Shown: piece after piece, positions 32,528 to 40,879 of the stretch
Layout of the letters: every line of letters begins with the position of its first letter
How positions within the stretch are numbered: the stretch's first letter is position 1
Assembly: GCA_001828855.1 (NCBI GenBank)
Contig: MHZT01000034.1
Span: forward strand, 186,001-250,000
DNA from: Rhodobacterales bacterium RIFCSPHIGHO2_02_FULL_62_130
Lineage (GTDB): Bacteria > Pseudomonadota > Alphaproteobacteria > Rhodobacterales > Rhodobacteraceae
Direction of reading: 5' to 3'
Length of the DNA: 64,000 bases
Notes under the pieces: generated by a model
Seen by the model: only the letters and a program-made list of their open reading frames with translations
Database searches by the model: none
What the model was told of the DNA's origin: nothing
Translations under genes and position numbers: made by a program

Positions 32528-32551
32528 GCCCCCCGCCTTGCGGCAGGGGGC
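32528..32551 (-). terminator. Hairpin after the DUF2852 gene
   Basis: GCCCCCCGCC (32528-32537) pairs with GGCAGGGGGC (32542-32551) with one mismatch and a TTGC loop, just past the stop of the minus-strand gene. There is no T-tract, so it is at best a weak terminator or mRNA-stabilising stem. Confidence 0.4.
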
Positions 32552-32557
32552 GGGGGA

Positions 32558-33025
32558 TCAATACTCGCCGGGGCGGGCGATCTCTGCCGCAGAGGCGGTG
32601 ACGGCAGCCTCACGGGTGGCGCGGGCGCGGTCCTCCATAAAGCTGTCGAATTCCGATTTGTCCTTGGCCTCGCGCAGGCGCTGCAGGAAGGATTCGAAGG
32701 CGGTCTGCTCGTCTTCCAGACGGCGCAGCATATCGGTCTTGTAGGCATCAAAGGCAGCATTGCCCGAAGAACGATACGCCCCGTGATGCCCGAAGTGATG
32801 GGCATGGCGGGCAGCGCGCCGCTCGGCGCAGGAAGAACGGTTAAACATGCGTTTGCTCCAGATCATATAGGCCAGAAGGCCAAGGCCCACCGGCCAGACA
32901 AAAACGAAACCCGCGACCATGGCCGCGATCCAAGCGAATTTCCCCCGCTCGTCCAGCCAGCTTTCGGCGCGGCGCAGCCAAGAGGTGATCCCGCCAGAAG
33001 GGGCGGAGGCAGAGGCGGTATTCAT
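32558..33025 (-). CDS. DUF2852 family membrane protein
   Basis: ATG 33025 (MNTASASAPSGGITSWLRRAE) gives 155 residues. A helix KFAWIAAMVAGFVFVWPVGLGLLAYMIW (about 29-56) is followed by a His-rich linker (HAHHFGHHGAYRSSG), the conserved NAAFDAYKTDMLRRLEDEQTAFESFLQRLREAKDKSEFD and a disordered tail. This is the DUF2852 pattern, common in alphaproteobacteria and of unknown function. The conserved C-terminal helix looks cytoplasmic and protein-binding. Its promoter region holds two matching 19-bp operator-like palindromes, so it is probably regulated. Confidence 0.85.
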   Translation of the reverse strand: MNTASASAPSGGITSWLRRAESWLDERGKFAWIAAMVAGFVFVWPVGLGLLAYMIWSKRMFNRSSCAERRAARHAHHFGHHGAYRSSGNAAFDAYKTDMLRRLEDEQTAFESFLQRLREAKDKSEFDSFMEDRARATREAAVTASAAEIARPGEY

Positions 33026-33047
33026 CGGCGGTCTCCCGTGTTGGTTG

Positions 33048-33066
33048 ATGTGAATGTCTTTCACAT
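33048..33066. promoter_or_regulatory. Operator-like palindrome 1 upstream of DUF2852
   Basis: ATGTGAATGTCTTTCACAT has 7-bp inverted arms (ATGTGAA/TTCACAT) and starts 23 bases upstream of the DUF2852 ATG. Its reverse complement matches palindrome 2 at 17 of 19 positions. Confidence 0.6.
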
Positions 33067-33106
33067 GAGCCAAGATGACCCCGCGTGCCTTCGCAATCAA
33101 GGGGTA

Positions 33107-33125
33107 ATGTGAAAGATATTTACAT
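33107..33125. promoter_or_regulatory. Operator-like palindrome 2 upstream of DUF2852
   Basis: ATGTGAAAGATATTTACAT is a second imperfect palindrome, 59 bases from the first centre to centre, between DUF2852 and ybaK. Conservation of both sites suggests a dimeric repressor or activator acting on the DUF2852 promoter; no regulator gene is adjacent. Confidence 0.58.
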
Positions 33126-33176
33126 TCCTGGATCGATCACCCGCAACCCGTTGTGAAAGATCGAGATTTTCAGGAA

Positions 33177-33638
33177 TCAGGCGGTGAAGGCTGCAATTTT
33201 TGCCCCCGTCAGCGCCAAAAGCGCATCCGGGGCGATGGAAAACAGATGGCGCGGGGTGCCAGCGGCGGCATAGATCAGCGCAAACTCCGTCAGCTTCTGG
33301 TCCAGCCACAGCGGCGTTGGCGTCAGATGCCCCACAGGCGACACGCCGCCAATCGCAAATCCGGTCACCCGCCGCACCGTATCGGCGTCGGCCCGCCCCA
33401 AAGCCTCACCGGCCAAGGCGCTGGCCTTTGCGGCATCAACCTGATTGCCGCCCGCGGTCAGAAACAGGTAAAGCCGCCCCGTGCTGCCCTGAAACAGGAT
33501 CGATTTCACAATCTGGTCGATGTCACAGCCCGCCGCCGTTGCGGCTTGCGGCGCGGTGCGGGTCTCAGAAGGCATCTCCAGTACCTCGGCCTTCACCCCC
33601 GCCAAAGCGACCTTCACCCGTGCCAGTGACTTGCTCAT
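33177..33638 (-). CDS. YbaK/EbsC-type aminoacyl-tRNA deacylase domain protein
   Basis: The 153-residue stand-alone editing-domain protein starts at ATG 33638 (MSKSLARVKVALAGVKAEV). Conserved features are EMPSETRTAPQAATAAGCDIDQIVKSILF with the catalytic-type Lys, the TAGGNQVDAAK segment and GFAIGGVSPVGHLTPTPLWLD, typical of the YbaK/ProX superfamily. These proteins hydrolyse mischarged tRNAs such as Cys-tRNA-Pro or Ala-tRNA-Pro; which one cannot be told here. It is divergent from glnE. Confidence 0.88.
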   Translation of the reverse strand: MSKSLARVKVALAGVKAEVLEMPSETRTAPQAATAAGCDIDQIVKSILFQGSTGRLYLFLTAGGNQVDAAKASALAGEALGRADADTVRRVTGFAIGGVSPVGHLTPTPLWLDQKLTEFALIYAAAGTPRHLFSIAPDALLALTGAKIAAFTA

Positions 33639-33732
33639 CCTGCCCTCCATTTTGCCCGCATAATCGTCAAACGACACCGCAGCGGCAAGCGGAGGCGTTG
33701 ACCCCGCGCGCGCCGCACCGCAAATTGGCGGC

Positions 33733-36507
33733 ATGACACAAGATTTTGCCTCCCGCCTCACCCGCCAGCCCATCCCCTTTGATCGCGAAGCGGGGGCCGA
33801 GATTCGCCGCAGCTTTGCCGACCTTGCGCCCGAACTGGCCGGATTGCTGGAAGGCACCGCCGGATGCAGCCCCTATCTGCGTGGCTTGATGCTGCGCGAG
33901 GGCGACTGGCTGCGTGCCGCGCTGGCCGGAAATCCTGAAAAGGCTTTTCAGAAAATTCTCGCAGCCCTTGAACCTGTGGCTGTGGACGCCCTGTCAGACG
34001 CGCTGCGCCAAGCCAAGCGCCGCGCCGCGCTGCTGACGGCGCTGGCCGATCTGGGCGGGGTCTGGCCGCTGTTGCAGGTGACGGGCGCGCTGACCGACCT
34101 TGCCGACCGCGCGGTTGACCTGTCGATGAAGCGTCTTGTCGCCGAGGAAATCCGGCGCGGCAAATTGCCCGGTGCTGGGGCCGATGATGCCGAAACCGCA
34201 GGCGGCATGGTCAGCCTTGCCATGGGCAAGATGGGCGCAGGAGAGCTGAATTATTCCTCTGACATCGACCTTGTCTGCCTGTTTGACGAGACCCGCTACG
34301 CAGGGCAGGAACAAGAGGCCCGCGCCTCTTTCATCCGCGTGACCCGCCGTATGACGGCGCTGATGTCGGACCTGACGGCGGGCGGCTATGTGTTCCGCAC
34401 CGACCTGCGCCTGCGCCCCGATGCGGCGGTGACGCCGGTGTGCCTGTCGATGGCCGCCGCCGAAAGCTATTACGAAAGCGTCGGCCGCACGTGGGAGCGT
34501 GCCGCCTATATCAAGGCTCGCCCCTGTGGGGGTGACATCGCCGCCGGAAACCGGTTCCTGAAAACCCTGACACCCTTTGTCTGGCGCAAACACCTTGATT
34601 TTGCAGCGATTCAGGATGCCCATGACATGCGCCTGCGTATCCGTGACCACCGAAAGCTGCACGGCCCCGTCACGGTCGAAGGCCACAACATGAAACTGGG
34701 CGTTGGCGGCATTCGCGAGATCGAATTCTTCACCCAGACCCGCCAGTTGATCGCAGGTGGCCGTGACCCCGACCTGCGCGACCGCACCACCTTGGGCGGT
34801 CTGGCCGCCTTGGCGGAAAAAGGCTGGGTGCCGCCGGAAACCGCCGCCGAGTTGACCCAGCTTTACCTTGACCACCGCGAGGTCGAACACCGCCTGCAAA
34901 TGGTGAACGACGCGCAAACCCATGACATGCCGACCAGCGCCGAAGGTGTCGCCCGCATCGCCGCTTTCTGCGGCACGGATGATACCTCCTTCCGCGCTGG
35001 CCTGCTGGACCGCCTTGCCCGCACCGACCGTCTGACCGAAGGCTTTTTCGCCCCCAATGCCGCCGAAGATGGCCCCGACCTGTCGGACGAGGCCCGCGCG
35101 ATTGTCGAAGGCTGGTCCTCATATCCCGCGCTGCGGACCGACCGCGCGCAAGGCATCTTCCGCCGCCTGCGCCCCACACTGCTGAAACGCCTGTCGCGCG
35201 CCGCGAACCCGCAAGAGGCGCTGGTGGCGCTGGACGGGTTTCTGTCGGGCCTGCCCTCGGGCGTGCAGATATTTTCCCTGTTCGAGGCCAACCCGTCCTT
35301 GGTCGATCTAATCATCGACATCGCAGGAACCGCGCCGGCGCTGGCCCGCTATCTGTCGCGCAACGCCTCCGTGTTGGACGGGGTGATCGGTGGCTCGTTC
35401 TTCGCGCCTTGGCCGGACAAGCCGGCGCTGGTGGCCGAACTGTCGGCCCGCCTTGGCGACCTGACCGATTACGAAAAGAAACTCGATTCCGCGCGGCGCT
35501 GGATGAAGGAATGGCACTTCCGCATCGGCGTGCATCACCTGCGCGGCCTGATCGACGGGTTCGAAGCCGCCAAGCAATATGCCGATCTGGCCGAGGCGGT
35601 GATCGCCGCACTGTGGCCCGTGGTCACCGCCGATTTCGCCGCCAAGCACGGGCCGATGCCGGGGCGGGGTGCTGTGGTCTTGGGCATGGGCAGCCTTGGC
35701 GCGGCACGTCTGAACGCAGGCTCCGACCTCGATCTGATCGTGATCTATGACGCCCAAGGCATTGAAACATCAGAGGGAAAGCGCCCGCTGGCGACGCGCC
35801 CCTATTACGCGCGGCTCACGCAAGCCATGGTCACCGCCATGTCGGCACAGATGGCCGAGGGGCGGCTTTACGAGGTTGACGTGCGCCTGCGCCCCTCGGG
35901 CCGTCAGGGTCCGGTAGCGACCTCGATCGAATCCTTCCGCAGCTATCAGATGACCGAAGCCTGGACATGGGAACACCTTGCCCTCACCCGCGCGCGGGTG
36001 CTGGCGGGCGAGCCTGCATTGGCCGCCGAGGTGGAAACCTTCCGGCGCGAGGTGCTGGCGGACAAAGGGCAGGGCGCAAATGTCCGCGCCGATGTGGCCG
36101 AAATGCGCGCCCGCCTTGCCGCCGCCAAACCGGGGGCAGGGTTATGGGATGCGAAATTCGGTGCAGGCCGCTTGATGGACATCGAACTTTTGGCGCAAAC
36201 CTTTGCGCTGATCGGTGCCAGCCCTGCGCGAAACGTCGAACGCCAGATCGCTGCGGGCGTAAAGGCCTGTAATCTGTCGCTTCCGGACCAGACCGCGCTG
36301 CTGGATGCCTACAGGCTGTGCTGGCGGCTGCAGGCAAGCTTGCGGCTTTTGTCGGATACAGTGGTTGATCCTGCTGCACTTGGGATCGGCGGGCGCGCCT
36401 TCGTGCTGCGCGAAACCGGTGCCGGATCGGTGCAAGACCTGTCAGACCGGCTGGCGCTGGCGGCAAGCCTTGCCGAAGCGGTGATCAACGCCCATCTTTT
36501 GGGGTAA
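33733..36507 (+). CDS. glnE: Bifunctional glutamine synthetase adenylyltransferase/deadenylylase GlnE
   Basis: GlnE adds AMP to, and removes it from, glutamine synthetase according to PII state. The 924-residue protein has two nucleotidyltransferase domains. The N-terminal deadenylylase has GKMGAGELNYSSDIDLV near residues 165-181, and the C-terminal adenylylase has LGMGSLGAARLNAGSDLDLI near residue 650; both keep the GSxxxNxxSDxD-like motif. GHNMKLGVGGIREIEFFTQ, the family hallmark, is present. The start MTQDFASRLTRQP lacks a strong Shine-Dalgarno. A small conserved gene follows 19 bases after the stop. Confidence 0.96.
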   Translation: MTQDFASRLTRQPIPFDREAGAEIRRSFADLAPELAGLLEGTAGCSPYLRGLMLREGDWLRAALAGNPEKAFQKILAALEPVAVDALSDALRQAKRRAALLTALADLGGVWPLLQVTGALTDLADRAVDLSMKRLVAEEIRRGKLPGAGADDAETAGGMVSLAMGKMGAGELNYSSDIDLVCLFDETRYAGQEQEARASFIRVTRRMTALMSDLTAGGYVFRTDLRLRPDAAVTPVCLSMAAAESYYESVGRTWERAAYIKARPCGGDIAAGNRFLKTLTPFVWRKHLDFAAIQDAHDMRLRIRDHRKLHGPVTVEGHNMKLGVGGIREIEFFTQTRQLIAGGRDPDLRDRTTLGGLAALAEKGWVPPETAAELTQLYLDHREVEHRLQMVNDAQTHDMPTSAEGVARIAAFCGTDDTSFRAGLLDRLARTDRLTEGFFAPNAAEDGPDLSDEARAIVEGWSSYPALRTDRAQGIFRRLRPTLLKRLSRAANPQEALVALDGFLSGLPSGVQIFSLFEANPSLVDLIIDIAGTAPALARYLSRNASVLDGVIGGSFFAPWPDKPALVAELSARLGDLTDYEKKLDSARRWMKEWHFRIGVHHLRGLIDGFEAAKQYADLAEAVIAALWPVVTADFAAKHGPMPGRGAVVLGMGSLGAARLNAGSDLDLIVIYDAQGIETSEGKRPLATRPYYARLTQAMVTAMSAQMAEGRLYEVDVRLRPSGRQGPVATSIESFRSYQMTEAWTWEHLALTRARVLAGEPALAAEVETFRREVLADKGQGANVRADVAEMRARLAAAKPGAGLWDAKFGAGRLMDIELLAQTFALIGASPARNVERQIAAGVKACNLSLPDQTALLDAYRLCWRLQASLRLLSDTVVDPAALGIGGRAFVLRETGAGSVQDLSDRLALAASLAEAVINAHLLG

Positions 36508-36526
36508 GGCTATGGGGAGACGCGCG

Positions 36527-36796
36527 ATGCAACTGACCGAGGCAGACCCGAAAGGGCTGGTGCGCGAAAGCTATGCCATTGAGGGCATTACCTTGGGCGA
36601 ATGCCGGTCGATCTTCATCGACTGGGTTCTCAGCCTGCCGGTGAACGCCGACACCCCCGACGCGCTGCGGTCGCTGATCGCGCATTACGGCACGCCCGAA
36701 CCTGATCACCCGATGACCGGCGTGCTGACCGAGGCTTTGCTGGCCCCCGAAACACCCAAGCGCCGGGGTGGCCGCGCGGCCCGTCTGGGTTACTGA
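36527..36796 (+). CDS. Small conserved hypothetical protein after glnE
   Basis: The 89-residue protein from ATG 36527 (MQLTEADPKGLVRESYAIEG) follows GGGGAGA at 36514-36520 with good spacing. I do not know its function. The core (PKGLVRESYAIEGITLGECRSIFIDWVLSLP) is well-formed and looks helical. The middle (DALRSLIAHYG) and the basic Arg/Gly-rich tail (KRRGGRAARLGY) suggest a small soluble protein, perhaps RNA- or protein-binding. It follows glnE closely and is probably cotranscribed. Its stop overlaps the stop end of the convergent VOC gene by 7 bases. Confidence 0.72.
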   Translation: MQLTEADPKGLVRESYAIEGITLGECRSIFIDWVLSLPVNADTPDALRSLIAHYGTPEPDHPMTGVLTEALLAPETPKRRGGRAARLGY

Positions 36797-37245
36797 GCGG
36801 CGGCCTCAAGTGCCGCAATATCCAGCTTTACCATCCCCATCATCGCCTGCATGACGCGGCCTGTTGTATCCGATTTCAGCAGGCGCGGCAGCGCGCGCGG
36901 GATGATCTGCCATGACAGCCCAAAACGATCGGTCAGCCAGCCGCAGCGGCTTTCGCTGCCACCCTCCAGCAAGGCGGACCAAAGCCGGTCAACCTCGGCC
37001 TGCGTATCGACATGAACGCTGATCGAGGCGGCGGGCGTCAGCGCATAATATGGCCCGCCATTCAGCCCCCAATAGTGCTGCCCCATCAGGGTGAAGGCGA
37101 CGGTAAAGGCCCCGGCAGCCGGATCGCCGCCCTTGTAGAAGATCTCGGTGATCTCGGAACCGTCAAACAGGCTGCAATAAAGCCGCGCGGCGGGTTCGGC
37201 CTGATCGTTGAACCAAAGACAGGTGGAAATGGAAGGCGCGGGCAT
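36790..37245 (-). CDS. VOC/PhnB-like glyoxalase superfamily protein
   Basis: The 151-residue protein has the fold of the PhnB/3-demethylubiquinone methyltransferase-like branch of the glyoxalase superfamily. It starts ISTCLWFNDQAEPAARLYCSLF, then has FTVAFTLMGQHYWGLNGGP, the characteristic DTQAEVDRLWSALLEGGSESRCGWLTDRFGLSWQIIP and a C-terminal helix VMQAMMGMVKLDIAALEAA. Members are common and mostly uncharacterised; the historical methyltransferase name is misleading. It stands between glnE and eda without clear operon partners. Confidence 0.86.
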   Translation of the reverse strand: MPAPSISTCLWFNDQAEPAARLYCSLFDGSEITEIFYKGGDPAAGAFTVAFTLMGQHYWGLNGGPYYALTPAASISVHVDTQAEVDRLWSALLEGGSESRCGWLTDRFGLSWQIIPRALPRLLKSDTTGRVMQAMMGMVKLDIAALEAAAQ

Positions 37246-37303
37246 GGGCTGCTCCTGTCGGATGAACCTTCAGGATGCACCCGCGCCTGCGCCCACGCAA
37301 GTC

Positions 37304-37942
37304 TTAGCGCAGGGCTGCGGCCTCGGCGGCCAGCGTGGTAATCGCGGCCCAATCGCCGCGCGCCATCGCATCCTTGGGCGCAACCCAAGACCCGCCCACA
37401 CACAGGATATTGGGCAAAGTCAGGTAATCCCGCGCGTTTTTCAGGCCGATCCCGCCGGTGGGGCAGAACTTCACCTGCGGGATCGGCGCGCCGATCGATT
37501 TGAGATAGGCCGCCCCGCCAGCCTGCTCCGCCGGAAAGAACTTCAGCGTAGTAAAGCCCATCTCCAGCAGCGCCATGATCTCGGACGCGGTTGCGGCCCC
37601 GGGCAGGATCGGCAAGTCATACTCTGCACAAGCGTCCAACAGCCGCTGCGTCGCCCCCGGCGAAACACCGAACTTCGCCCCCGCCGCCTTGGCCGCCTTG
37701 ACATCGGCAGGCGTCAGCAAGGTGCCTGCGCCCACAACCCCGCCCTCGACGTCCGACATCGCGCGGATCGCATCCAGCGCGCAAGGCGTCCGCAGCGTCA
37801 CCTCCAGTGCGGGCAATCCCCCCGCCACCAAAGCCTGCGCCAAAGGCGCGGCATGGGCCAGATCGTCGATCACCAGAACGGGAACGACAGGGGCAAGACG
37901 GCAGATTTCGGCGGCTTTGGCGGATTGTTCGGCGGGGGTCAT
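37304..37942 (-). CDS. eda: 2-dehydro-3-deoxy-phosphogluconate aldolase (KDPG aldolase)
   Basis: Eda cleaves KDPG to pyruvate and glyceraldehyde 3-phosphate, the last step of the Entner-Doudoroff pathway. The 212-residue class I aldolase has a Schiff-base lysine in TTLKFFPAEQ, the catalytic Glu in LEVTLRT, phosphate-binding PTGGIGLKNARDYL and GGSWVAPKDAM. It is the second gene of edd-eda on the minus strand, separated by 161 bases that contain a large inverted repeat. It could also cleave KDPG from altronate through the UxaA branch nearby. Confidence 0.95.
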   Translation of the reverse strand: MTPAEQSAKAAEICRLAPVVPVLVIDDLAHAAPLAQALVAGGLPALEVTLRTPCALDAIRAMSDVEGGVVGAGTLLTPADVKAAKAAGAKFGVSPGATQRLLDACAEYDLPILPGAATASEIMALLEMGFTTLKFFPAEQAGGAAYLKSIGAPIPQVKFCPTGGIGLKNARDYLTLPNILCVGGSWVAPKDAMARGDWAAITTLAAEAAALR

Positions 37943-37989
37943 TTCAGGCTCCTTTGCCCCGAATGGCGGGGCGGTGGTTGAGTGCGGAA

Positions 37990-38073
37990 GCCTCCGGCGG
38001 GGATATTTAAGCGAAGAGGATGTAAACGGACCCTTCCCCTGATCCTCTTCGTGAAAATATCCCCGCCGGAGGC
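37990..38073. repeat. Long inverted repeat between edd and eda
   Basis: The left arm 37990-38021 (starting GCCTCCGGCGGGGATATTT) and right arm 38042-38073 are complementary at 29 of 32 positions around a 20-base loop. The inner part of each arm (GCGAAGAGGAT) differs from the boxes at 42.7 and 46.2 kb, but the outer CCCGCCGGAGGC core is shared, so it is a variant of the same family. It lies inside an operon and would fold into a very stable mRNA stem. Confidence 0.88.
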
Positions 38074-38103
38074 CCCGAGTGATGCGGGGCGCACCGTCGG
38101 AGG

Positions 38104-39909
38104 TTAAAGCACCACCGACGCGCCGGTTTCCGATGTGCCGACATTGCGGCGGAAAGCCTCGAACAGCTCGCGCCCGATGCCGTGGCGGTTGGCAGACAGG
38201 TCAGCCTCCACCGGCGTGCGCGTTTCAAAATCCGGCGCCAGCACTGACAGCGTGCCGGCCACCGCGTCCAGCCGCACGACATCGCCATCGCGCAGCCGCG
38301 CCAGCGGGCCGCCCTTGGCTGCCTCGGGCGAGACATGGATTGCGGCTGGCACCTTGCCCGACGCGCCCGACATGCGCCCGTCGGTGACCAGCGCCATCTT
38401 CAGCCCGCGATCCTGCAGCACCGACAGCAGCGGCGTCAGCGAGTGCAGTTCCGGCATGCCATTGGCCTGCGGGCCTTGGAAGCGGACCACAACCACAGTG
38501 TCGGTGGTGAACTCGCCCGCCTTGAACGCGCGTTTGACCTGTTCCTGATCGTGGAAGATGCGGGCGGGGGCCTCGATGATATGACGTTCGGGCGCCACGG
38601 CCGAGACCTTGATCACGCCGCGCCCCAGATTGCCGGTCAGTTGTTTCAACCCGCCCGAGGTGGCAAAGGGAACAGCGACCGGACGCAGAATCTTTTCGTT
38701 CAGGGATGCAGACGCCCCCGCCTCCCACGCCAGTTTGCCGCCCTGCAGTTTCGGCTCTTTCGCGTAGGCCGCAAGCCCGTCGCCCGCCACGGTCTTGGCG
38801 TCGGGATGCAGCAGGCCTGCGCCCAGCAATTCCCCGATCATGAAGCCGATGCCACCTGCGGCATGGAAGTGGTTCACATCGGCCAACCCGTTGGGATAGA
38901 CCTTGGCCATCAGCGGCACGACATCGGAAATATCGTCGAAATCCTGCAAATCCAGCAGCACGCCCGAGGCCCTCGCCATCGCGGGCAGGTGCAGCACAAG
39001 GTTGGTCGACCCGCCCGTGGCCATCAGCCCGACCAGCCCGTTGACATAGGCGCGCTCGTCCAGCACCTCGCCTGCTGGGGTGTAGTCGTTCCCCAGTGCC
39101 GTGATCGCGGCGGCACGTTCCACGGCAGCGGTGGTCAAGGCCTCGCGCAGCGGCGTGTTCGGGTTGACAAAAGCCGCACCCGGCAGGTGCAGGCCCATGA
39201 ACTCCATCAGCATCTGGTTGGTATTTGCGGTGCCGTAGAAGGTGCAGGTTCCGGGGCCGTGATACGAGGCCATCTCGGCCGCCATCAGCGCCTCGCGCCC
39301 GACTTCTCCGGTGGCAAAAGCGTTGCGGACCTTGGATTTTTCATCATTGGGCAGGCCGCTTGTCATCGGCCCCGCCGGCACGAACACGGCAGGCACATGG
39401 CCGAAGGTCGCCGCCGCCATCACCAGACCCGGCACGATCTTGTCGCAGACGCCAAGGAACAGCGCCGCGTCAAAGGTGTTGTGAGACAGCGCCACCCCCG
39501 CCGCGAGCGCAATCACATCGCGCGAGAACAGTGACAACTCCATCCCCGGCTGGCCTTGGGTCACCCCGTCGCACATCGCCGGAACCCCGCCCGCCACCTG
39601 CGCCGTGGCCCCCGCCTTGCGCGCCGCAGCGCGGATTAGCTTGGGGTAATCCTCATAGGGTTGATGCGCCGACAACATGTCGTTGAACGCCGTCACGATC
39701 CCGATATTGGGGCTGCGCGCGGCCGCCAGCGCGTCCTTGTCCGCCCCCATCGCGGCATAGGCATGGGCCTGATTGCCGCAAGCCAGATGCCCGCGCGCAG
39801 GCCCGTCACGTCCGGCCTGACCAATTCGGGCCAGATAATCGGCACGCGTGGCCGCAGAGCGGGCGCGGATACGGTCGGTCACACGGGCAATTTGGGGATG
39901 CAGGGTCAT
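38104..39909 (-). CDS. edd: 6-phosphogluconate dehydratase
   Basis: Edd converts 6-phosphogluconate to KDPG, the committed Entner-Doudoroff step. It is a 601-residue IlvD/Edd family [4Fe-4S] enzyme. [18 protein letters not shown], the cluster-binding Cys regions [13 protein letters not shown] and [20 protein letters not shown], and [19 protein letters not shown] with the catalytic Ser are all present. Length and the N-terminal extension distinguish it from IlvD. A perfect 18-bp operator lies 42 bases upstream of its start, implying sugar-responsive control of edd-eda. Confidence 0.95.
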   Translation of the reverse strand: MTLHPQIARVTDRIRARSAATRADYLARIGQAGRDGPARGHLACGNQAHAYAAMGADKDALAAARSPNIGIVTAFNDMLSAHQPYEDYPKLIRAAARKAGATAQVAGGVPAMCDGVTQGQPGMELSLFSRDVIALAAGVALSHNTFDAALFLGVCDKIVPGLVMAAATFGHVPAVFVPAGPMTSGLPNDEKSKVRNAFATGEVGREALMAAEMASYHGPGTCTFYGTANTNQMLMEFMGLHLPGAAFVNPNTPLREALTTAAVERAAAITALGNDYTPAGEVLDERAYVNGLVGLMATGGSTNLVLHLPAMARASGVLLDLQDFDDISDVVPLMAKVYPNGLADVNHFHAAGGIGFMIGELLGAGLLHPDAKTVAGDGLAAYAKEPKLQGGKLAWEAGASASLNEKILRPVAVPFATSGGLKQLTGNLGRGVIKVSAVAPERHIIEAPARIFHDQEQVKRAFKAGEFTTDTVVVVRFQGPQANGMPELHSLTPLLSVLQDRGLKMALVTDGRMSGASGKVPAAIHVSPEAAKGGPLARLRDGDVVRLDAVAGTLSVLAPDFETRTPVEADLSANRHGIGRELFEAFRRNVGTSETGASVVL

Positions 39910-39950
39910 GGCGGCTCTGTCTGTCAGGAATTTGCGCTGTTCTAGCAGAT

Positions 39951-39968
39951 GTTGTTAGCGCTAACAAC
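39951..39968. promoter_or_regulatory. Operator-like perfect palindrome upstream of edd
   Basis: GTTGTTAGCGCTAACAAC is a perfect 18-bp palindrome. The core TGTTAGCGCTAACA is typical of LacI/GntR(LacI)-family sugar-acid repressors, which would fit gluconate or glucose control of edd-eda. No LacI-type gene is in the window. Confidence 0.72.
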
Positions 39969-40148
39969 CCCATGTCAACTCTTGAAGGCCATGAGGCGTG
40001 CAGGCGGCGGGGCAGGGTGGAATGTGTCAGGATATAGCCCGAAATCCCCGCAAATGCACGGGAAATGCACCGGATTGACCGTAATGCGGCCATATTCATC
40101 CGTCATCAAGGGGATCAGATTTTTGGGGAACACCCCGGAGGTATCCAG

Positions 40149-40835
40149 ATGATGACCGCAAAAACCCTGACTGCACTGGCTCTCGCCCTCGGGCTTTCGG
40201 CCTGCGCCCAAGTCGACACGCCCAGCCGTGGCGCTACGGCAGACCTGCCGATGATGCCGACGCAGATGAATCTGCTGGCCGACACCGCAGGGGTGCGGGT
40301 GCTGCATGCCCAATATGATGTCGAGGCGATCACTGTCTTGGTGCCGCGGGATCTGAAAGTCTCCGAAGCCAATACCTTCTACCCGAGGGCCGATATCGTC
40401 TGGCGCGGAGAGCCGCGCGGCGACCGCTATCAACAGGTTTCGGCAATCTTCACCGAAGCGTTTGCGCGCGGCACCGCGACCATGGTTGCAGGGCGGCAGG
40501 TTGCCGTCGAGGTCGAGATTCTGCGCTTTCACTGCCTGACCGAGAAAACCCGCTATACCGTCGGCGGCACCCACTCGCTCAAGTTCAATTTCACCGTGCG
40601 GGATGTGGTGACGGGAGAGGTGATCGACGGTCCGCGTCTGGTCGTGGCGGATATTCCGGCGGCGGGTGGCGCGCGTGCCATTGCCGAGGATCAGGCAGGG
40701 CGCACCCAGCGCATTGTGGTCGTGGAACGTCTGGCCGAGGTGATCCGGCGCGAACTGTCCGCCCCTGCCTCGCCCGATATGGTGGCGCGGTTCGAGTCTG
40801 GTCTTATGCTTACCCCTGCTGGCCTCGGGCAATAG
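40149..40835 (+). CDS. Conserved lipoprotein of unknown function
   Basis: ATG 40149 follows GGAGG (40137-40141) by seven bases and gives 228 residues. A lipoprotein signal ends in LALGLSACAQ, so Cys20 would be lipidated. The mature part is well structured, with EAITVLVPRDLKVSEANTFYPRADIVWRGEP, ATMVAGRQVAVEVEILRFH and a central GTHSLKFNFTVRDVVTGEVI. I do not recognise a characterised domain; similar lipoproteins are common in Rhodobacteraceae. It lies next to edd but on the other strand, and upstream of an rRNA methyltransferase gene. Confidence 0.8.
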   Translation: MMTAKTLTALALALGLSACAQVDTPSRGATADLPMMPTQMNLLADTAGVRVLHAQYDVEAITVLVPRDLKVSEANTFYPRADIVWRGEPRGDRYQQVSAIFTEAFARGTATMVAGRQVAVEVEILRFHCLTEKTRYTVGGTHSLKFNFTVRDVVTGEVIDGPRLVVADIPAAGGARAIAEDQAGRTQRIVVVERLAEVIRRELSAPASPDMVARFESGLMLTPAGLGQ

Positions 40836-40879
40836 CCCGGCCTCTTTTCACAGACCACAGAACACAGTATGGGGGTGCG

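Noticed and set aside
33048-33066. PpsR/CrtJ site (TGT-N12-ACA)
   Set aside because: The spacer in both DUF2852 palindromes is 11, not 12, and no photosynthesis genes are nearby.
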